Shown one piece after another: positions 17,882 through 26,839 of a DNA stretch of 64,000 nt (position 1 is its first letter; each line of letters starts with the position of its first letter). The stretch covers positions 1-64,000 of the forward strand of contig JAAYEL010000048.1 in assembly GCA_012728755.1 (NCBI GenBank). The letters are read 5' to 3'. Under the pieces are notes generated by a model. The model saw only the letters and a program-made list of their open reading frames with translations, ran no database searches and was not told the origin of the DNA. A program made the translations under genes and the position numbers. The stretch comes from Tissierellia bacterium (GTDB lineage: Bacteria; Bacillota; Clostridia; Tissierellales; Peptoniphilaceae).

Positions 17882-20263
17882 TTAACCTCTCAAATTTACA
17901 CCAAATGCATCGCTTAATTTATCTAATATAGCATCAAAAGCATCTTTAACTTCTTGATCTTTTAGAGTCCTCTCATCTGATTGGAATCCAATCTTATATG
18001 CTAATGACTTTTTATTTTCTTCAATTTGTGAACCAGTGTAGATATCAAATAATTGAACTTCTTTAAGATTATCTCCACCATTATCTACTATCACATCAAT
18101 GATAGCTTGACTTTCAACATCTTTATCAACGACTAATGCAATATCTCTTTCGATCATAGGATATCTAGATACCTTTTCATATCTATTAGCCCCAACATGT
18201 TTCATTATCTTATCTACATTTATCTCACAAATATATACTCTTTTAGATATGTCGAAATTATCCATCACTAGTGGATGAATCTCACCCATAACTCCTACTA
18301 ATTGGTCGTCTACATAGATATCGCCACATCTACCATTGTGATATATACTATTATTTGTGTTTTTTACAAATCTATAATTTTCTATCTTATTTTTAGCGAA
18401 TAACTTCAATACTACATCTTTTAGATAGTAAAAATCATAATCTCCAACCAATCCCAATGTCATTAATGAATGTTCAACTATCTTACCATCTTCTTTTTGG
18501 AATGTGTTTCCTACTTCAGATAAACGTAAATCACTCGCTTTATTATTAAGATTCTTTCTAACCACATCAAGCATATTTCCGATTAAGGTAGTTCTCATAA
18601 CTGAGAAATCTTCACCCAGTGGATTCATAATTTTTATCACATCTCTTAACTTATTATCAGCTTCTACATTTAACTTATCATAAACCTTTTCGCTAATAAA
18701 TGAATATGTTAATATTTCTGAAAAACCCAAAGCATAAATATCTAATCTTAATTGGTCGATAAATTCTCTTTTGTCTGATTTAAGCCCTTCTGTTAATTGT
18801 CCTTTTAGTGGTTGAGGTTTGATATTATGGAATCCATAAAGTCGTCCAACTTCTTCAATCAAATCAGCTTCAATAGTTAAATCTTCTCTAAAGTATGGTA
18901 CATTAACAGTTAATTCATCCCCATCTCTAGTAACTTCTAAATCAAGACTTTCTAGGTATTTTTGTGTTTGCTCAACGCTAAGGTCAAGTCCTAATAACAT
19001 ATTTGAACGAGAGTTTCTTAATTTAACTTCTCTATTTGCAGATTGTTTTTTACCATGATCATAAATACCTTCAACAACAGTACCTGCGCCAATCTTTTCT
19101 ACTAGGTGTAAAAATCTTTGTAGAGCAACTTGAGGCAATTCAACTGATATACCTTTTTCGTATCTACTAGATGCTTCACTTCTAAGATTTAGTCTTTTTG
19201 AAGTTTGACGAATATTTTCATCAGTAAATGTAGCTGCTTCTATCAGGATATTTTTAGTATTATCAGTAACTTCTGTATCAAATCCACCCATAACACCAGC
19301 AAGTCCTATCGGTTCACTATTACCATCACAAATAACTATATCATTTGCCAATAATTTTCTCTCACTCTTATCTAGAGTCTTTACGATTTCACCTTCTTTT
19401 GCCATCCTAACTATCATGGCATTTCCTTTAATCATATCTAAATCATATGCGTGAAGAGGTTGTCCATATTCAAGCATGATAAAGTTTGTTAGATCAACAA
19501 TATTGTTTATAGGTCTCATACCTGCTTTAATCAGATAATTTTTGATATATTGTGGAGATTCTTTTATCTTCACATCTTTAATAGCTCTCAGTAAAAATCT
19601 TTGGCTATTTTCAGTTTGTACATCTAATCCTTTGAATAAATCGCTTATATGACCATCTTCATTAAGTATCTCATCTTGTGGTAGTTGAACTTTAGTATCA
19701 AATGCCGCTGCTACTTCTCTAGCCATACCTATAATTGATAAACAGTCTGGTCTATTTGGAGTTATCTCAAATTCGATAACTTCGTCATTAAGTCCAAGGG
19801 CTGATAACCCTTCTTCTCCAACTACTGCATCATCAGACAAAATAATAATCCCATCTTTAGAATTTTTCGGTATAGTATTTTCTGCTATAGCTAGCTCTTC
19901 ATACGAACAAAGCATACCTGGCGATTTAATGCCTCCAAAGTCCGCTTCACCTATAACCATGCCTCCTGGAAGATGTGCTCCTAACAATGCTGCTATTACC
20001 TTATCCCCAACTTTCATATTTTTTGCACCGGTAATTAGTGTAACCTTTGAATCACCAAGGTCTAAATCAACAATTGAAAGTTTATTCAATGTATCATGTT
20101 GTCTAAGGTTTAGAATCTGTCCTACCTTAATATTTGAGATCCCTTCTCCCATATTTTGAATTGCTTCAACATGGCTTCCTGTGTCAGTCACTTTATCAGC
20201 AATCGTTCTTGAATCATCATCTATATCTATATAATCTTTTAGCCATTTAACTGGAACTAACAT
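17882..20263 (-). CDS. pheT: Phenylalanyl-tRNA synthetase beta subunit
   Basis: A 793-residue beta subunit of normal length. The N-terminal OB-fold tRNA-binding domain (NIKVGQILNL, about residues 43-50 onward) is followed by the B3/B4 editing domain, the B5 domain, a pseudo-catalytic core, and the C-terminal FDX-ACB anticodon-binding domain (PMIERDIALVVD). It works as an alpha2-beta2 tetramer with PheS, encoded 9 bases upstream. Confidence 0.96.
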   Translation of the reverse strand: MLVPVKWLKDYIDIDDDSRTIADKVTDTGSHVEAIQNMGEGISNIKVGQILNLRQHDTLNKLSIVDLDLGDSKVTLITGAKNMKVGDKVIAALLGAHLPGGMVIGEADFGGIKSPGMLCSYEELAIAENTIPKNSKDGIIILSDDAVVGEEGLSALGLNDEVIEFEITPNRPDCLSIIGMAREVAAAFDTKVQLPQDEILNEDGHISDLFKGLDVQTENSQRFLLRAIKDVKIKESPQYIKNYLIKAGMRPINNIVDLTNFIMLEYGQPLHAYDLDMIKGNAMIVRMAKEGEIVKTLDKSERKLLANDIVICDGNSEPIGLAGVMGGFDTEVTDNTKNILIEAATFTDENIRQTSKRLNLRSEASSRYEKGISVELPQVALQRFLHLVEKIGAGTVVEGIYDHGKKQSANREVKLRNSRSNMLLGLDLSVEQTQKYLESLDLEVTRDGDELTVNVPYFREDLTIEADLIEEVGRLYGFHNIKPQPLKGQLTEGLKSDKREFIDQLRLDIYALGFSEILTYSFISEKVYDKLNVEADNKLRDVIKIMNPLGEDFSVMRTTLIGNMLDVVRKNLNNKASDLRLSEVGNTFQKEDGKIVEHSLMTLGLVGDYDFYYLKDVVLKLFAKNKIENYRFVKNTNNSIYHNGRCGDIYVDDQLVGVMGEIHPLVMDNFDISKRVYICEINVDKIMKHVGANRYEKVSRYPMIERDIALVVDKDVESQAIIDVIVDNGGDNLKEVQLFDIYTGSQIEENKKSLAYKIGFQSDERTLKDQEVKDAFDAILDKLSDAFGVNLRG

Positions 20264-20272
20264 TTAAGCCTC

Positions 20273-21295
20273 CTAAAACTGTTTTAAAAATCTCTTGTCA
20301 TTATCGTATAGTAATCTAATATTTGGTATACCATACTTAACCATAGTGATACGGTCAACTCCCATACCAAAAGCAAATCCTGTATACTTTTCAGAATCTA
20401 TACCACACATCTCTAATACATTTGGATGAACCATACCGCATCCCAATAACTCCATACTCCAACCTGTATGATTACATGTGCTACATCCTTCACCCTTACA
20501 ATCAAAACAAGATACATCTACTTCCATAGACGGTTCTGTAAAAGGGAAATAATGAGGTCTAAATCTAGTCTCAAATTCTTCACCGAATAAGTTCTTTATA
20601 AAAACATTAATAGTATCTATAAGGTTTGCCATAGAAACATTTTCATCTACTACCAAACCTTCAATTTGGTAAAACATAGGTGAATGCGTATCATCTACGT
20701 CATCAAATCTAAATGTCCTACCAGCACTTACCATCCTTATAGGTGGTTTTTGACTTAACATAGTCCTAACTTGAACTGGTGAAGTATGTGTCCTTAATAA
20801 CGTTTCCTTATCTATATAAAATGTATCGCTAAGGTCTCTTGATGGATGATTTTTAGGTGAATTTAATTTATCGAAGTTATTCTCTACACTTTCAATCTCT
20901 GGTCCATCGATAACAGAAAAGCCCATATGTCTAAACAAATTCTCTAATTGTTCCATCGTTTGATTTAAAGGATGTCTATGTCCTATATTAACGAGGTTCT
21001 TTGAAGCAGTAACATCTAAAGATTCCTCAATTATTTGCTTTCTTAATCTTTCCCACTTTAAATTTTCATTTTTTTCATTCAGTTTTTCTGTGATTTTTTC
21101 TCTAACTTCGTTTGCCACTTGTCCGATGATAGGTCTTTCTTCTTTAGAAAGCTTACCCATCCCCTTTAAGATCTCAGTAAGCGCACCTTTCTTACCTAAG
21201 ACTTCAACTCTAATCTTCTCTAGAGCTTGGAAGTCTTCAGCTTGATCGATTTTTACAAGTGTTTCTTGCTCTATATTATTCAATCTATCTTTCAT
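20273..21295 (-). CDS. pheS: Phenylalanyl-tRNA synthetase alpha subunit
   Basis: A class II synthetase catalytic subunit. Motif 2 is in FRFDDVDDTHSPMF and motif 3 in FGMGVDRITMVKYG; a cysteine-rich insert (CFDCKGEGCSTC) typical of many Firmicute PheS proteins is present. An in-frame ATG exists 24 bases further upstream, but GGAGG lies 5 bases before the ATG at 21295, giving a 340-residue protein of normal length. First gene of the long operon; its 5' leader is only about 20 bases, too short for a T-box. Confidence 0.95.
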   Translation of the reverse strand: MKDRLNNIEQETLVKIDQAEDFQALEKIRVEVLGKKGALTEILKGMGKLSKEERPIIGQVANEVREKITEKLNEKNENLKWERLRKQIIEESLDVTASKNLVNIGHRHPLNQTMEQLENLFRHMGFSVIDGPEIESVENNFDKLNSPKNHPSRDLSDTFYIDKETLLRTHTSPVQVRTMLSQKPPIRMVSAGRTFRFDDVDDTHSPMFYQIEGLVVDENVSMANLIDTINVFIKNLFGEEFETRFRPHYFPFTEPSMEVDVSCFDCKGEGCSTCNHTGWSMELLGCGMVHPNVLEMCGIDSEKYTGFAFGMGVDRITMVKYGIPNIRLLYDNDKRFLKQF

Positions 21296-21322
21296 CATTT
21301 CCTCCAAAACTTTTATCAATAT

Positions 21323-21351
21323 ATTATATCATATAACGCGTATTTTATCAG
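21323..21351 (-). promoter_or_regulatory. Promoter of the pheST operon
   Basis: CTGATA (21351-21346), 17-base spacer and perfect TATAAT (21328-21323) on the minus strand, with the predicted transcript start about 20 bases before pheS. The IS element lies about 60 bases upstream and leaves this promoter intact. Confidence 0.75.
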
Positions 21352-21408
21352 TTTTATGTGCATTTCTTAATCATTTTATATTTAAAAACCCTCCACCTAT
21401 TAAACGAT

Positions 21409-21435
21409 GATGATATGTACCCTCTTTACTGGACA
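21409..21435 (+). repeat. Left terminal inverted repeat of the IS3-family element
   Basis: 27 bases matching the reverse complement of 22853-22879 with a few mismatches. The conserved blocks are GATGAT, TGTACCC and ACTGGACA. Confidence 0.85.
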
Positions 21436-21456
21436 ACCAGTAAGGAGGGTATTTTG

Positions 21457-22023
21457 ATGAAATATAGTTATGAATTTAAAAAAGAATGTGTACAATTGTA
21501 TAGAGTAGGCAAATGGCCTGATACACCGGAAGGGATTAAAGAAAATAATTTTCATAAAAATATTAGAATATGGGTTAGACTAGAAGATATTCATGGACCT
21601 GAAATTCTGAAACATGGTTCAAATACTAAATGGACAGCTGATGAAAAGCTTGAACTTGTATCTAAAGTTATAGCTGGAAATTCAATAAAATCAGTAGCAA
21701 TTGAAGCTGGTATACATAGTGGTCAATTGCATTCTTGGGTTAACAAATATAAAGATTATGGATATAATGGTCTTGTAAATAAGAAGAAAGGTCCAAAATC
21801 CAATAATACTGATATGAAAAGAAAAATTAATACTAAACCTAAAGAACTAAACGAGTCTGAAAGAGAAGAACTCGTAAGACTTAGAGCAGAAAATGAATAT
21901 ATAAAAGCTGAGAATGAAGTGATAAAAAAAGAGATCGCCTTGAGAGAAAAGAATTACGCTGCGCAACTCAAGGCGAAAAAGCAGCAATTATCAAAGAACT
22001 CCGAGAAAAAGGATACAAACTAA
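21457..22023 (+). CDS. IS3-family transposase OrfA
   Basis: A 188-residue DNA-binding subunit. The start chosen is the ATG at 21457, with AGGAGGG 8 bases upstream; the frame is open further upstream but without a ribosome site. Two helix-turn-helix segments are visible (about residues 1-45 and 65-110, the second containing AIEAGIHSGQLHSWV), followed by a leucine-zipper-like coiled coil (about 130-165) that usually mediates OrfA-OrfB contact. Near the 3' end it holds the A7 frameshift site that produces the OrfAB transposase. Confidence 0.9.
   Translation: MKYSYEFKKECVQLYRVGKWPDTPEGIKENNFHKNIRIWVRLEDIHGPEILKHGSNTKWTADEKLELVSKVIAGNSIKSVAIEAGIHSGQLHSWVNKYKDYGYNGLVNKKKGPKSNNTDMKRKINTKPKELNESEREELVRLRAENEYIKAENEVIKKEIALREKNYAAQLKAKKQQLSKNSEKKDTN
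21924..21975 (+). promoter_or_regulatory. Programmed -1 ribosomal frameshift signal of the IS
   Basis: A slippery A7 (21924-21930) is in register with the OrfA codons as A-AAA-AAA-G. Five bases later comes a perfect 9-bp stem (CGCCTTGAG at 21936-21944 with CTCAAGGCG at 21967-21975). Slipping back one base enters the orfB frame, which is open from 21930 to the orfB stop with no interruption. Confidence 0.85.
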
Positions 22024-22040
22024 ATTGTCTTCTAAAAGCT

Positions 22041-22835
22041 ATGGATATGCCTAGATCAACTTACTACTTTGAATTAAATAAAGTTGAGAAAGTGAATATT
22101 AGAAATGCAGAAATATCCAAAAAAATAAAAGAAATATTTGCACATCATAAAGGTAGATATGGTGTCAGAAGAATTTATAGAGAATTAATCAATCAGGGAT
22201 ATGAAATTAATCATAAACGTGTACAAAGAATAATGAAAGAATTAAAATTAAAAGGAAAAGTACCAAAAGAAAAATATCATTCCTACAAAGAAAAAGTAGG
22301 TAAAATAGCCAATAATCTAATAGATAGAAACTTTAAAGCAGAAAAGCCACTTGAAAAATGGACAACAGATGTATCTCAATTTAACTTTTCTTGGGGTAAA
22401 TGTTATATATCTCCAATCCTAGATATGTATTCAAATGAAATAATTTCTTATGACTTGTCATTAAGTCCAAACTTAAGTCAAATAAGTAATATGCTATCCG
22501 AAGCCTTTAATAAATTTCCATCAGTAGAAAACATAATAATGCATTCAGACCAAGGTTGGCAATATCAACATAATAGTTATGTAAATGAACTAAAAGAGCA
22601 CAAAGTAATACAATCAATGTCTAGAAAAGGTAATTGTTACGATAACTCAATTATGGAAACATTTTTTGGAAGATTAAAGAATGAAATTTATTATGGATAT
22701 GAAAAAGATTATAAATCTTTTGAAGAGTTTTCTAAAGCTATAGAAGAATATATAAATTATTATAATAACGAAAGAATTCAAGCCAAAACAAAATGGATGC
22801 CACCTACAAAATATAGGCAAGCATCCATGGCTTAA
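22041..22835 (+). CDS. IS3-family transposase OrfB (DDE catalytic domain)
   Basis: 264 residues from the first ATG; in the OrfAB fusion made by -1 frameshifting at the A7 the frame enters at 21930 and adds 37 codons, including a stretch with AIIKELREKGY that is typical of IS3 OrfB proteins. The N-terminal HTH_21 segment (HKGRYGVRRIYRELINQGY) is followed by the rve integrase core. The catalytic triad is visible: Asp in TTDVSQF, Asp in MHSDQGWQY, and Glu in NSIMETFFGRLK, the last two about 35 residues apart. The protein looks complete. Confidence 0.92.
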   Translation: MDMPRSTYYFELNKVEKVNIRNAEISKKIKEIFAHHKGRYGVRRIYRELINQGYEINHKRVQRIMKELKLKGKVPKEKYHSYKEKVGKIANNLIDRNFKAEKPLEKWTTDVSQFNFSWGKCYISPILDMYSNEIISYDLSLSPNLSQISNMLSEAFNKFPSVENIIMHSDQGWQYQHNSYVNELKEHKVIQSMSRKGNCYDNSIMETFFGRLKNEIYYGYEKDYKSFEEFSKAIEEYINYYNNERIQAKTKWMPPTKYRQASMA

Positions 22836-22852
22836 TTAACTATTTAATATTG

Positions 22853-22879
22853 TGTCCAGTTTTATGGGTACACATCATC
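22853..22879 (-). repeat. Right terminal inverted repeat of the IS3-family element
   Basis: Reverse complement of the left end, with conserved GATGAT, TGTACCC and ACTGGACA blocks. It starts 17 bases after the orfB stop. Confidence 0.85.
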
Positions 22880-22909
22880 CTTATACCGGACTTCAGGGTT
22901 CATTTATAA

Positions 22910-23659
22910 TTACTCAGCTCTTTTACTTGATATCTCACTCATGATTAATGAAGCGCTTATCGCTGCATTTAAAGATTCGATATCACTTGTCATTGGGATT
23001 CTTATAGTCTTATCAGCCATCAAACTAAGAATATCACTTACTCCATTAGCTTCGTTTCCTATTATTAGAGCTAGTTTCTCAGGATACTCCTCTATCCTAT
23101 AGTCAACTCCATCCATATCAGCTATGTAAAATGAATGTGACTTTTTAAGTTCTTCTATTTGCGTCTTATCGATATTTAGTATATTTGTTCTAAATATTGA
23201 TCCCATTGATGCTCTTAATGTCTTATCATTATAGGCATCAACGCTTTGATATAGATAGATACTCTCAAATCCAAATGCTTCAGCACTCCTGATTATAGTT
23301 CCTAGGTTTCCTGGGTCCTGAATCCTATCTAGTAGGATTACCCTATCTGATGGTGAAGACTCATAGACTTTCTGATTTATTACTGCCATATAGCCATCAC
23401 TTGTAGTAAGTGATGATAATTCTTTGAAGATAGAACTACTCACATATTTTACATCAAAATCTTCAAAACTTTCATCAATATCTTCACTCAACAAAATATA
23501 ATCAATACTAGCAGAAGATTTGATGGCTTCTAATATCATTTTTCTTGATTCGATAACATATTGCTTTTGTTGTGTTCTATATTTCTTATTTCTTAGTTTT
23601 CTAATGTTTTTTATAAACTTATTTTCGCTACTTACTAACAAATTATTTTGTTTTAGCAT
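22910..23659 (-). CDS. TrmH/SpoU family RNA 2'-O-methyltransferase
   Basis: A 249-residue SPOUT methyltransferase. The three SpoU motifs are present: DRIQDPGNLGTIIRSAEAFG, LIIGNEANGVSD, and IPMTSDIESLNAAISASL. The first 40 residues form a basic SpoU substrate-binding segment (KFIKNIRKLRNKKYR). Family members methylate ribose in 23S rRNA or tRNA; which nucleotide cannot be told. It overlaps the end of ktrA by 17 bases. Its own terminator appears to be split by the IS element (see findings). Confidence 0.88.
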   Translation of the reverse strand: MLKQNNLLVSSENKFIKNIRKLRNKKYRTQQKQYVIESRKMILEAIKSSASIDYILLSEDIDESFEDFDVKYVSSSIFKELSSLTTSDGYMAVINQKVYESSPSDRVILLDRIQDPGNLGTIIRSAEAFGFESIYLYQSVDAYNDKTLRASMGSIFRTNILNIDKTQIEELKKSHSFYIADMDGVDYRIEEYPEKLALIIGNEANGVSDILSLMADKTIRIPMTSDIESLNAAISASLIMSEISSKRAE

Positions 23660-24317
23660 CTTTATCCTTCAATTCCTGAATAACCTTAAATTCAGAGTCA
23701 GTACCAAATAAAACTACTTTGTCTTTTTCTTCAAATACAAAACTTGGTTCAGGATTACCTATAAATTCCCCACTTAGTCTTGCTACTCCAAGAATATTTA
23801 TGCCATATTTAGCTCTTACATCAAGTTTAGCTATACTATTTCCTATCCATGATTTAGGGATGACAATCTCAAGAATCGCATAGTCGCCCTCGATATTATA
23901 GAATTCAACAACATTTTCTGTCGCTAAATTATGAGCAAGTTTTCTGCCCATATCATATTCAGGTATGATAACCTCATCGGCTCCAACCTTTTTAAGTATA
24001 GTAGAATGAAGCACGCTTTTCGCTTTAGCTATAACTGTCTCAACACCTATTTCTTTTAATGTAAGTGTAGCAAGTACAGATGCTTCAAGGTCATTTCCCA
24101 TAGAAACTATAGCTGATGATACATTATGTATCCCAACATCTTTTAATACATCAGTATTTGTGATATCGCCACTTACTGCATAAGTCACATACGGAGCGAT
24201 TTTGTTTATGATATCTTCATTTTTATCTATTACTATTACTTCATGTCCTAAATTCATTAATGTCAGTGCAAGACTTTCACCAAATCTACCAACACCTACA
24301 ACTGCAAATTGTCTCAT
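23643..24317 (-). CDS. ktrA: Potassium uptake regulatory subunit KtrA (TrkA family)
   Basis: A 224-residue cytosolic RCK protein that gates the KtrB channel. The N-terminal Rossmann motif is VVGVGRFGESLA with the acidic nucleotide-binding residue in VIVIDKNED; a TrkA_C (RCK_C) domain follows from about residue 145. The chosen ATG at 24317 follows GGTGGGG that overlaps the ktrB stop; an open extension upstream runs into ktrB in another frame and is not used. Ktr RCK_C domains are known c-di-AMP targets, relevant because cdaA is in the same window. Confidence 0.9.
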   Translation of the reverse strand: MRQFAVVGVGRFGESLALTLMNLGHEVIVIDKNEDIINKIAPYVTYAVSGDITNTDVLKDVGIHNVSSAIVSMGNDLEASVLATLTLKEIGVETVIAKAKSVLHSTILKKVGADEVIIPEYDMGRKLAHNLATENVVEFYNIEGDYAILEIVIPKSWIGNSIAKLDVRAKYGINILGVARLSGEFIGNPEPSFVFEEKDKVVLFGTDSEFKVIQELKDKDAKTK

Positions 24318-24318
24318 A

Positions 24319-25671
24319 TTACCCCACCAAAATTCTTTCTTCAGCTTCTCTATAAGCTTTGTTATGTGTTCTTCTTGCAAATGCATATACCATAGTAATT
24401 GGTCCTAATTTACCAAATAGCATAGAAAATGAGATTGCTAATTTACCAAAATCTGTTAACTTACTTGTGATACCTGTAGTCAATCCAACTGTACCATAAG
24501 CAGATATTATCTCATACAATAAGTCCGTTATCCCTAACCCATTTTCAGTTATCGATAAAATCAATAATGTGATGAAAACCCAAAATATCGATATAAAGAA
24601 AATCGTCAATGCTTTTTGAGCGATTTCTTGTGGAATTCTTCTCTTAAAAGCTGTGATATCTCTGTTTTTACTAATATTTGCTACCATCGCTAATATCAAA
24701 GTAACCATTGTAGTTACCTTTAAACCACCAGCTGTACCTGCTGGCGCACCACCTACAAACATCAATGCTATAGTCAACAAAAGTGAACCACTTCTTAATG
24801 AAGCTTGATCAATTGAGAAAAAGCCAGCTGTTCTAGTAGTTACAGATTGGAAAAATGAACTTGTCACCTTCCCTGTTAATGTTAGATTCCCTATAGTAGC
24901 AGGATTTGTCCACTCAATAATCAAAAACAATATAGTAGGAACTATCAATAATGTAGCAGTTGATACTAAAACAATCTTTGTATGTAGTCTAAACTTCTTA
25001 AATCTTTTTGCCTTAAGCACATCATTATAAACTATAAATCCTAACCCACTTAGGATTATCAAAGACGATATCACCAATGTAACAAAAACATCTGATTGAT
25101 ATGGTATCAAGCTCACATCTCCTATGATATCAAACCCAGCATTACAAAATGCTGATATCGCATGAAATATACTATACGCTATGCCTCGTCCTAAACCAAA
25201 CTGAGGTATAAATCTAAATGAAAGCAATAATGCCCCTACGCCTTCTATACTAAAAGTTGCTATAATTACATACTTTAGTAATTTAACCATCCCTTGAAGT
25301 GAATTCGCATTTTTTTCTTCTGCTAAATACATTCTTTCTTGAACTGAAAATCTCTTATTGATTAATAGCCCAATAGCTCCTGCTGCCGTAACTATACCAA
25401 GTCCTCCTAGTTGTATAAGGACAATGATAACGACTTTACCAAACGCATTCCAATGAGCTGCTGTTATCACAGGAGTAAGTCCTGTAACGCAAACTGCAGA
25501 TGTTGCAGTAAATATCGCATCCATAAAATGCGTAAACTCTCCACTTTGAGATGATATAGGTAAAGACAACAATGTGCCACCTGTAAGAATGGTAATAACA
25601 TATGCGTAGAAGAATAATTTTGCTGGATTCTTCTGAATAACTTCCTCTTTTTTCTTTCTATTTTTAATCAT
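24319..25671 (-). CDS. ktrB: Potassium transporter subunit KtrB
   Basis: A 450-residue K+ channel-like subunit with the fourfold M1-P-M2 arrangement of TrkH/KtrB. The four selectivity-filter loops are recognisable: TSAVCVTGLTP, SAFCNAGFD, TTRTAGFFS and AYGTVGLTTG. The helix 5-6 glycine-rich gate region (GGAPAGTAGG) is also present. It is the first gene of ktrB-ktrA-trmH. The pair should import K+ driven by Na+ or membrane potential. Confidence 0.92.
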   Translation of the reverse strand: MIKNRKKKEEVIQKNPAKLFFYAYVITILTGGTLLSLPISSQSGEFTHFMDAIFTATSAVCVTGLTPVITAAHWNAFGKVVIIVLIQLGGLGIVTAAGAIGLLINKRFSVQERMYLAEEKNANSLQGMVKLLKYVIIATFSIEGVGALLLSFRFIPQFGLGRGIAYSIFHAISAFCNAGFDIIGDVSLIPYQSDVFVTLVISSLIILSGLGFIVYNDVLKAKRFKKFRLHTKIVLVSTATLLIVPTILFLIIEWTNPATIGNLTLTGKVTSSFFQSVTTRTAGFFSIDQASLRSGSLLLTIALMFVGGAPAGTAGGLKVTTMVTLILAMVANISKNRDITAFKRRIPQEIAQKALTIFFISIFWVFITLLILSITENGLGITDLLYEIISAYGTVGLTTGITSKLTDFGKLAISFSMLFGKLGPITMVYAFARRTHNKAYREAEERILVG

Positions 25672-25731
25672 ATACTCACCATTAATTCTATATATTTATG
25701 TACACAATAATTATATCAAATAAGAACAAAA

Positions 25732-25755
25732 AACCAACCTAATTATAGGTTGGTT
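25732..25755 (-). terminator. Terminator of infC-rpmI-rplT
   Basis: A 10-bp perfect stem (AACCAACCTA, 4-nt loop) ending on the minus strand in a run of six T, 11 bases after the rplT stop. Confidence 0.88.
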
Positions 25756-25766
25756 AGTTTAAGTAA

Positions 25767-26117
25767 TTATTCGCCTTTAGCAATTTCTACTAATTTTTTG
25801 AATCCATCTTGATCATGAATAGCGATTTCTGAAAGCATTTTTCTATTTACTTCTACATTAGCTTTCTTTAATCCTGCTATAAATGTGCTATAGTTCATAC
25901 CATTAGCTCTTGCTGCAGCGTTGATTCTAGCAATCCATAATTGTCTAAAATCTCTTTTTCTTGTTTTTCTACCGATATATGCATAGTTAAGAGACTTCAT
26001 AACTGCTTGTTTAGCAGTTCTAAATAATCTTGATTTTCCACCAAAATATCCCTTAGCTTGTCTTAAAATGTTTTTATGATTTTTCTTTGCATTAACTGCA
26101 CCTTTAACTCTTGCCAT
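25767..26117 (-). CDS. rplT: 50S ribosomal protein L20
   Basis: A 116-residue L20. The basic N-terminal extension ([19 protein letters not shown]) and the globular C-terminal region ([18 protein letters not shown]) are typical. L20 is needed early in 50S assembly and is known to repress its own operon by binding mRNA. It is third in the operon, 10 bases after rpmI. Confidence 0.97.
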   Translation of the reverse strand: MARVKGAVNAKKNHKNILRQAKGYFGGKSRLFRTAKQAVMKSLNYAYIGRKTRKRDFRQLWIARINAAARANGMNYSTFIAGLKKANVEVNRKMLSEIAIHDQDGFKKLVEIAKGE

Positions 26118-26127
26118 TTCTTACCTC

Positions 26128-26319
26128 CTATGGAATCATTTGGTCGATTCTTCTTTGATCGCCCTTACTTACTAATGCTGATTTTCTTAAATTTCTGATT
26201 CTCTTTTGGCTCTTTTTACCAGTTATATGGCTCTTATAAGCTTTATATCTTTTGATCTTTCCAGATCCAGTTCTCTTAAATCTTTTCGCAGAACCTCTAT
26301 GCGTTTTCATTTTTCCCAT
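26128..26319 (-). CDS. rpmI: 50S ribosomal protein L35
   Basis: A 63-residue, very basic L35 beginning [19 protein letters not shown], the family's usual N-terminus, and ending with the RIDQMIP-type tail. Second gene of infC-rpmI-rplT, 10 bases after infC with an AGGAGG site. Confidence 0.97.
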   Translation of the reverse strand: MGKMKTHRGSAKRFKRTGSGKIKRYKAYKSHITGKKSQKRIRNLRKSALVSKGDQRRIDQMIP

Positions 26320-26329
26320 AATATCCTCC

Positions 26330-26839
26330 TTAATCTTGCTTTGGTTGTAAGAACATCACCATAGCTCTTCCTTCCATCTTAGGTTTTTTCTCTACTTCAC
26401 CATACTCTTTAACAAGTTCTAAAAAGTTATCCATAACACCAAATCCGATCTCAGTACGTCCTAATTCTCTACCTCTAAAACGGATGCTAACTTTAACCTT
26501 ATTGCCTTGTTCAAGGAACTTTTTAGCTTGATTAGCTTTAACTTCCAAATCATGTGATTCTATATTTGGAGATAATCTAACTTCTTTAAGTGTTATAGTC
26601 TTTTGTTTTTTCTTTGCTTCTTTGTTCTTTTTCATGGTATCGTATCTGTATTTACCATAATCCATGATCTTGCATACCGGCGGCTTAGCATTTTGAGACA
26701 TTAAAACTAAATCTAAGTTTTTTTCATTCGCCATTTGTTGAGCTTCTCTTGATGAAAAGATTCCTAATTGTTCACCTTCATCACCTATAAGTCTAATCTC
26801 GCTAAACCTTATTTCTTCATTTATCTGAAGTTCTTTAAT
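26330..26839 (-). CDS. infC: Translation initiation factor IF-3 (ATT start codon)
   Basis: A 169-residue IF-3. The N-terminal domain sequence ([20 protein letters not shown]) extends 35 codons upstream of the first ATG, and an in-frame TAA stands two codons before it, so the only sensible start is the ATT at 26839, preceded by GGGGGT at 7-8 bases. ATT/AUU starts are the known autoregulatory device of infC: IF-3 rejects non-standard starts on its own message. The C-terminal domain ([19 protein letters not shown]) is intact. Starting at the first ATG would delete the N-domain and half the linker. Confidence 0.93.
   Translation of the reverse strand: MKELQINEEIRFSEIRLIGDEGEQLGIFSSREAQQMANEKNLDLVLMSQNAKPPVCKIMDYGKYRYDTMKKNKEAKKKQKTITLKEVRLSPNIESHDLEVKANQAKKFLEQGNKVKVSIRFRGRELGRTEIGFGVMDNFLELVKEYGEVEKKPKMEGRAMVMFLQPKQD

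Larger units (their letters stand above)
21409..22879 (+). mobile_element. IS3-family (IS150-like) insertion sequence, apparently complete
   Basis: About 1.47 kb, bounded by 27-bp imperfect terminal inverted repeats (left 21409-21435, right 22853-22879; shared cores TGTACCC and ACTGGACA). It carries orfA and orfB in the 0/-1 arrangement of IS3 elements, a slippery A7 with downstream stem-loop, and a complete DDE catalytic triad, so it looks able to move. No clear target-site duplication could be picked out, and the exact ends could be 2-3 bases inside the limits given. It lies between pheS and trmH. Confidence 0.9.

Noticed and set aside
21358..21456. Longer N-terminus for the transposase OrfA
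   Set aside because: The extension runs across the left inverted repeat and lacks a ribosome site, while AGGAGGG precedes the ATG at 21457.
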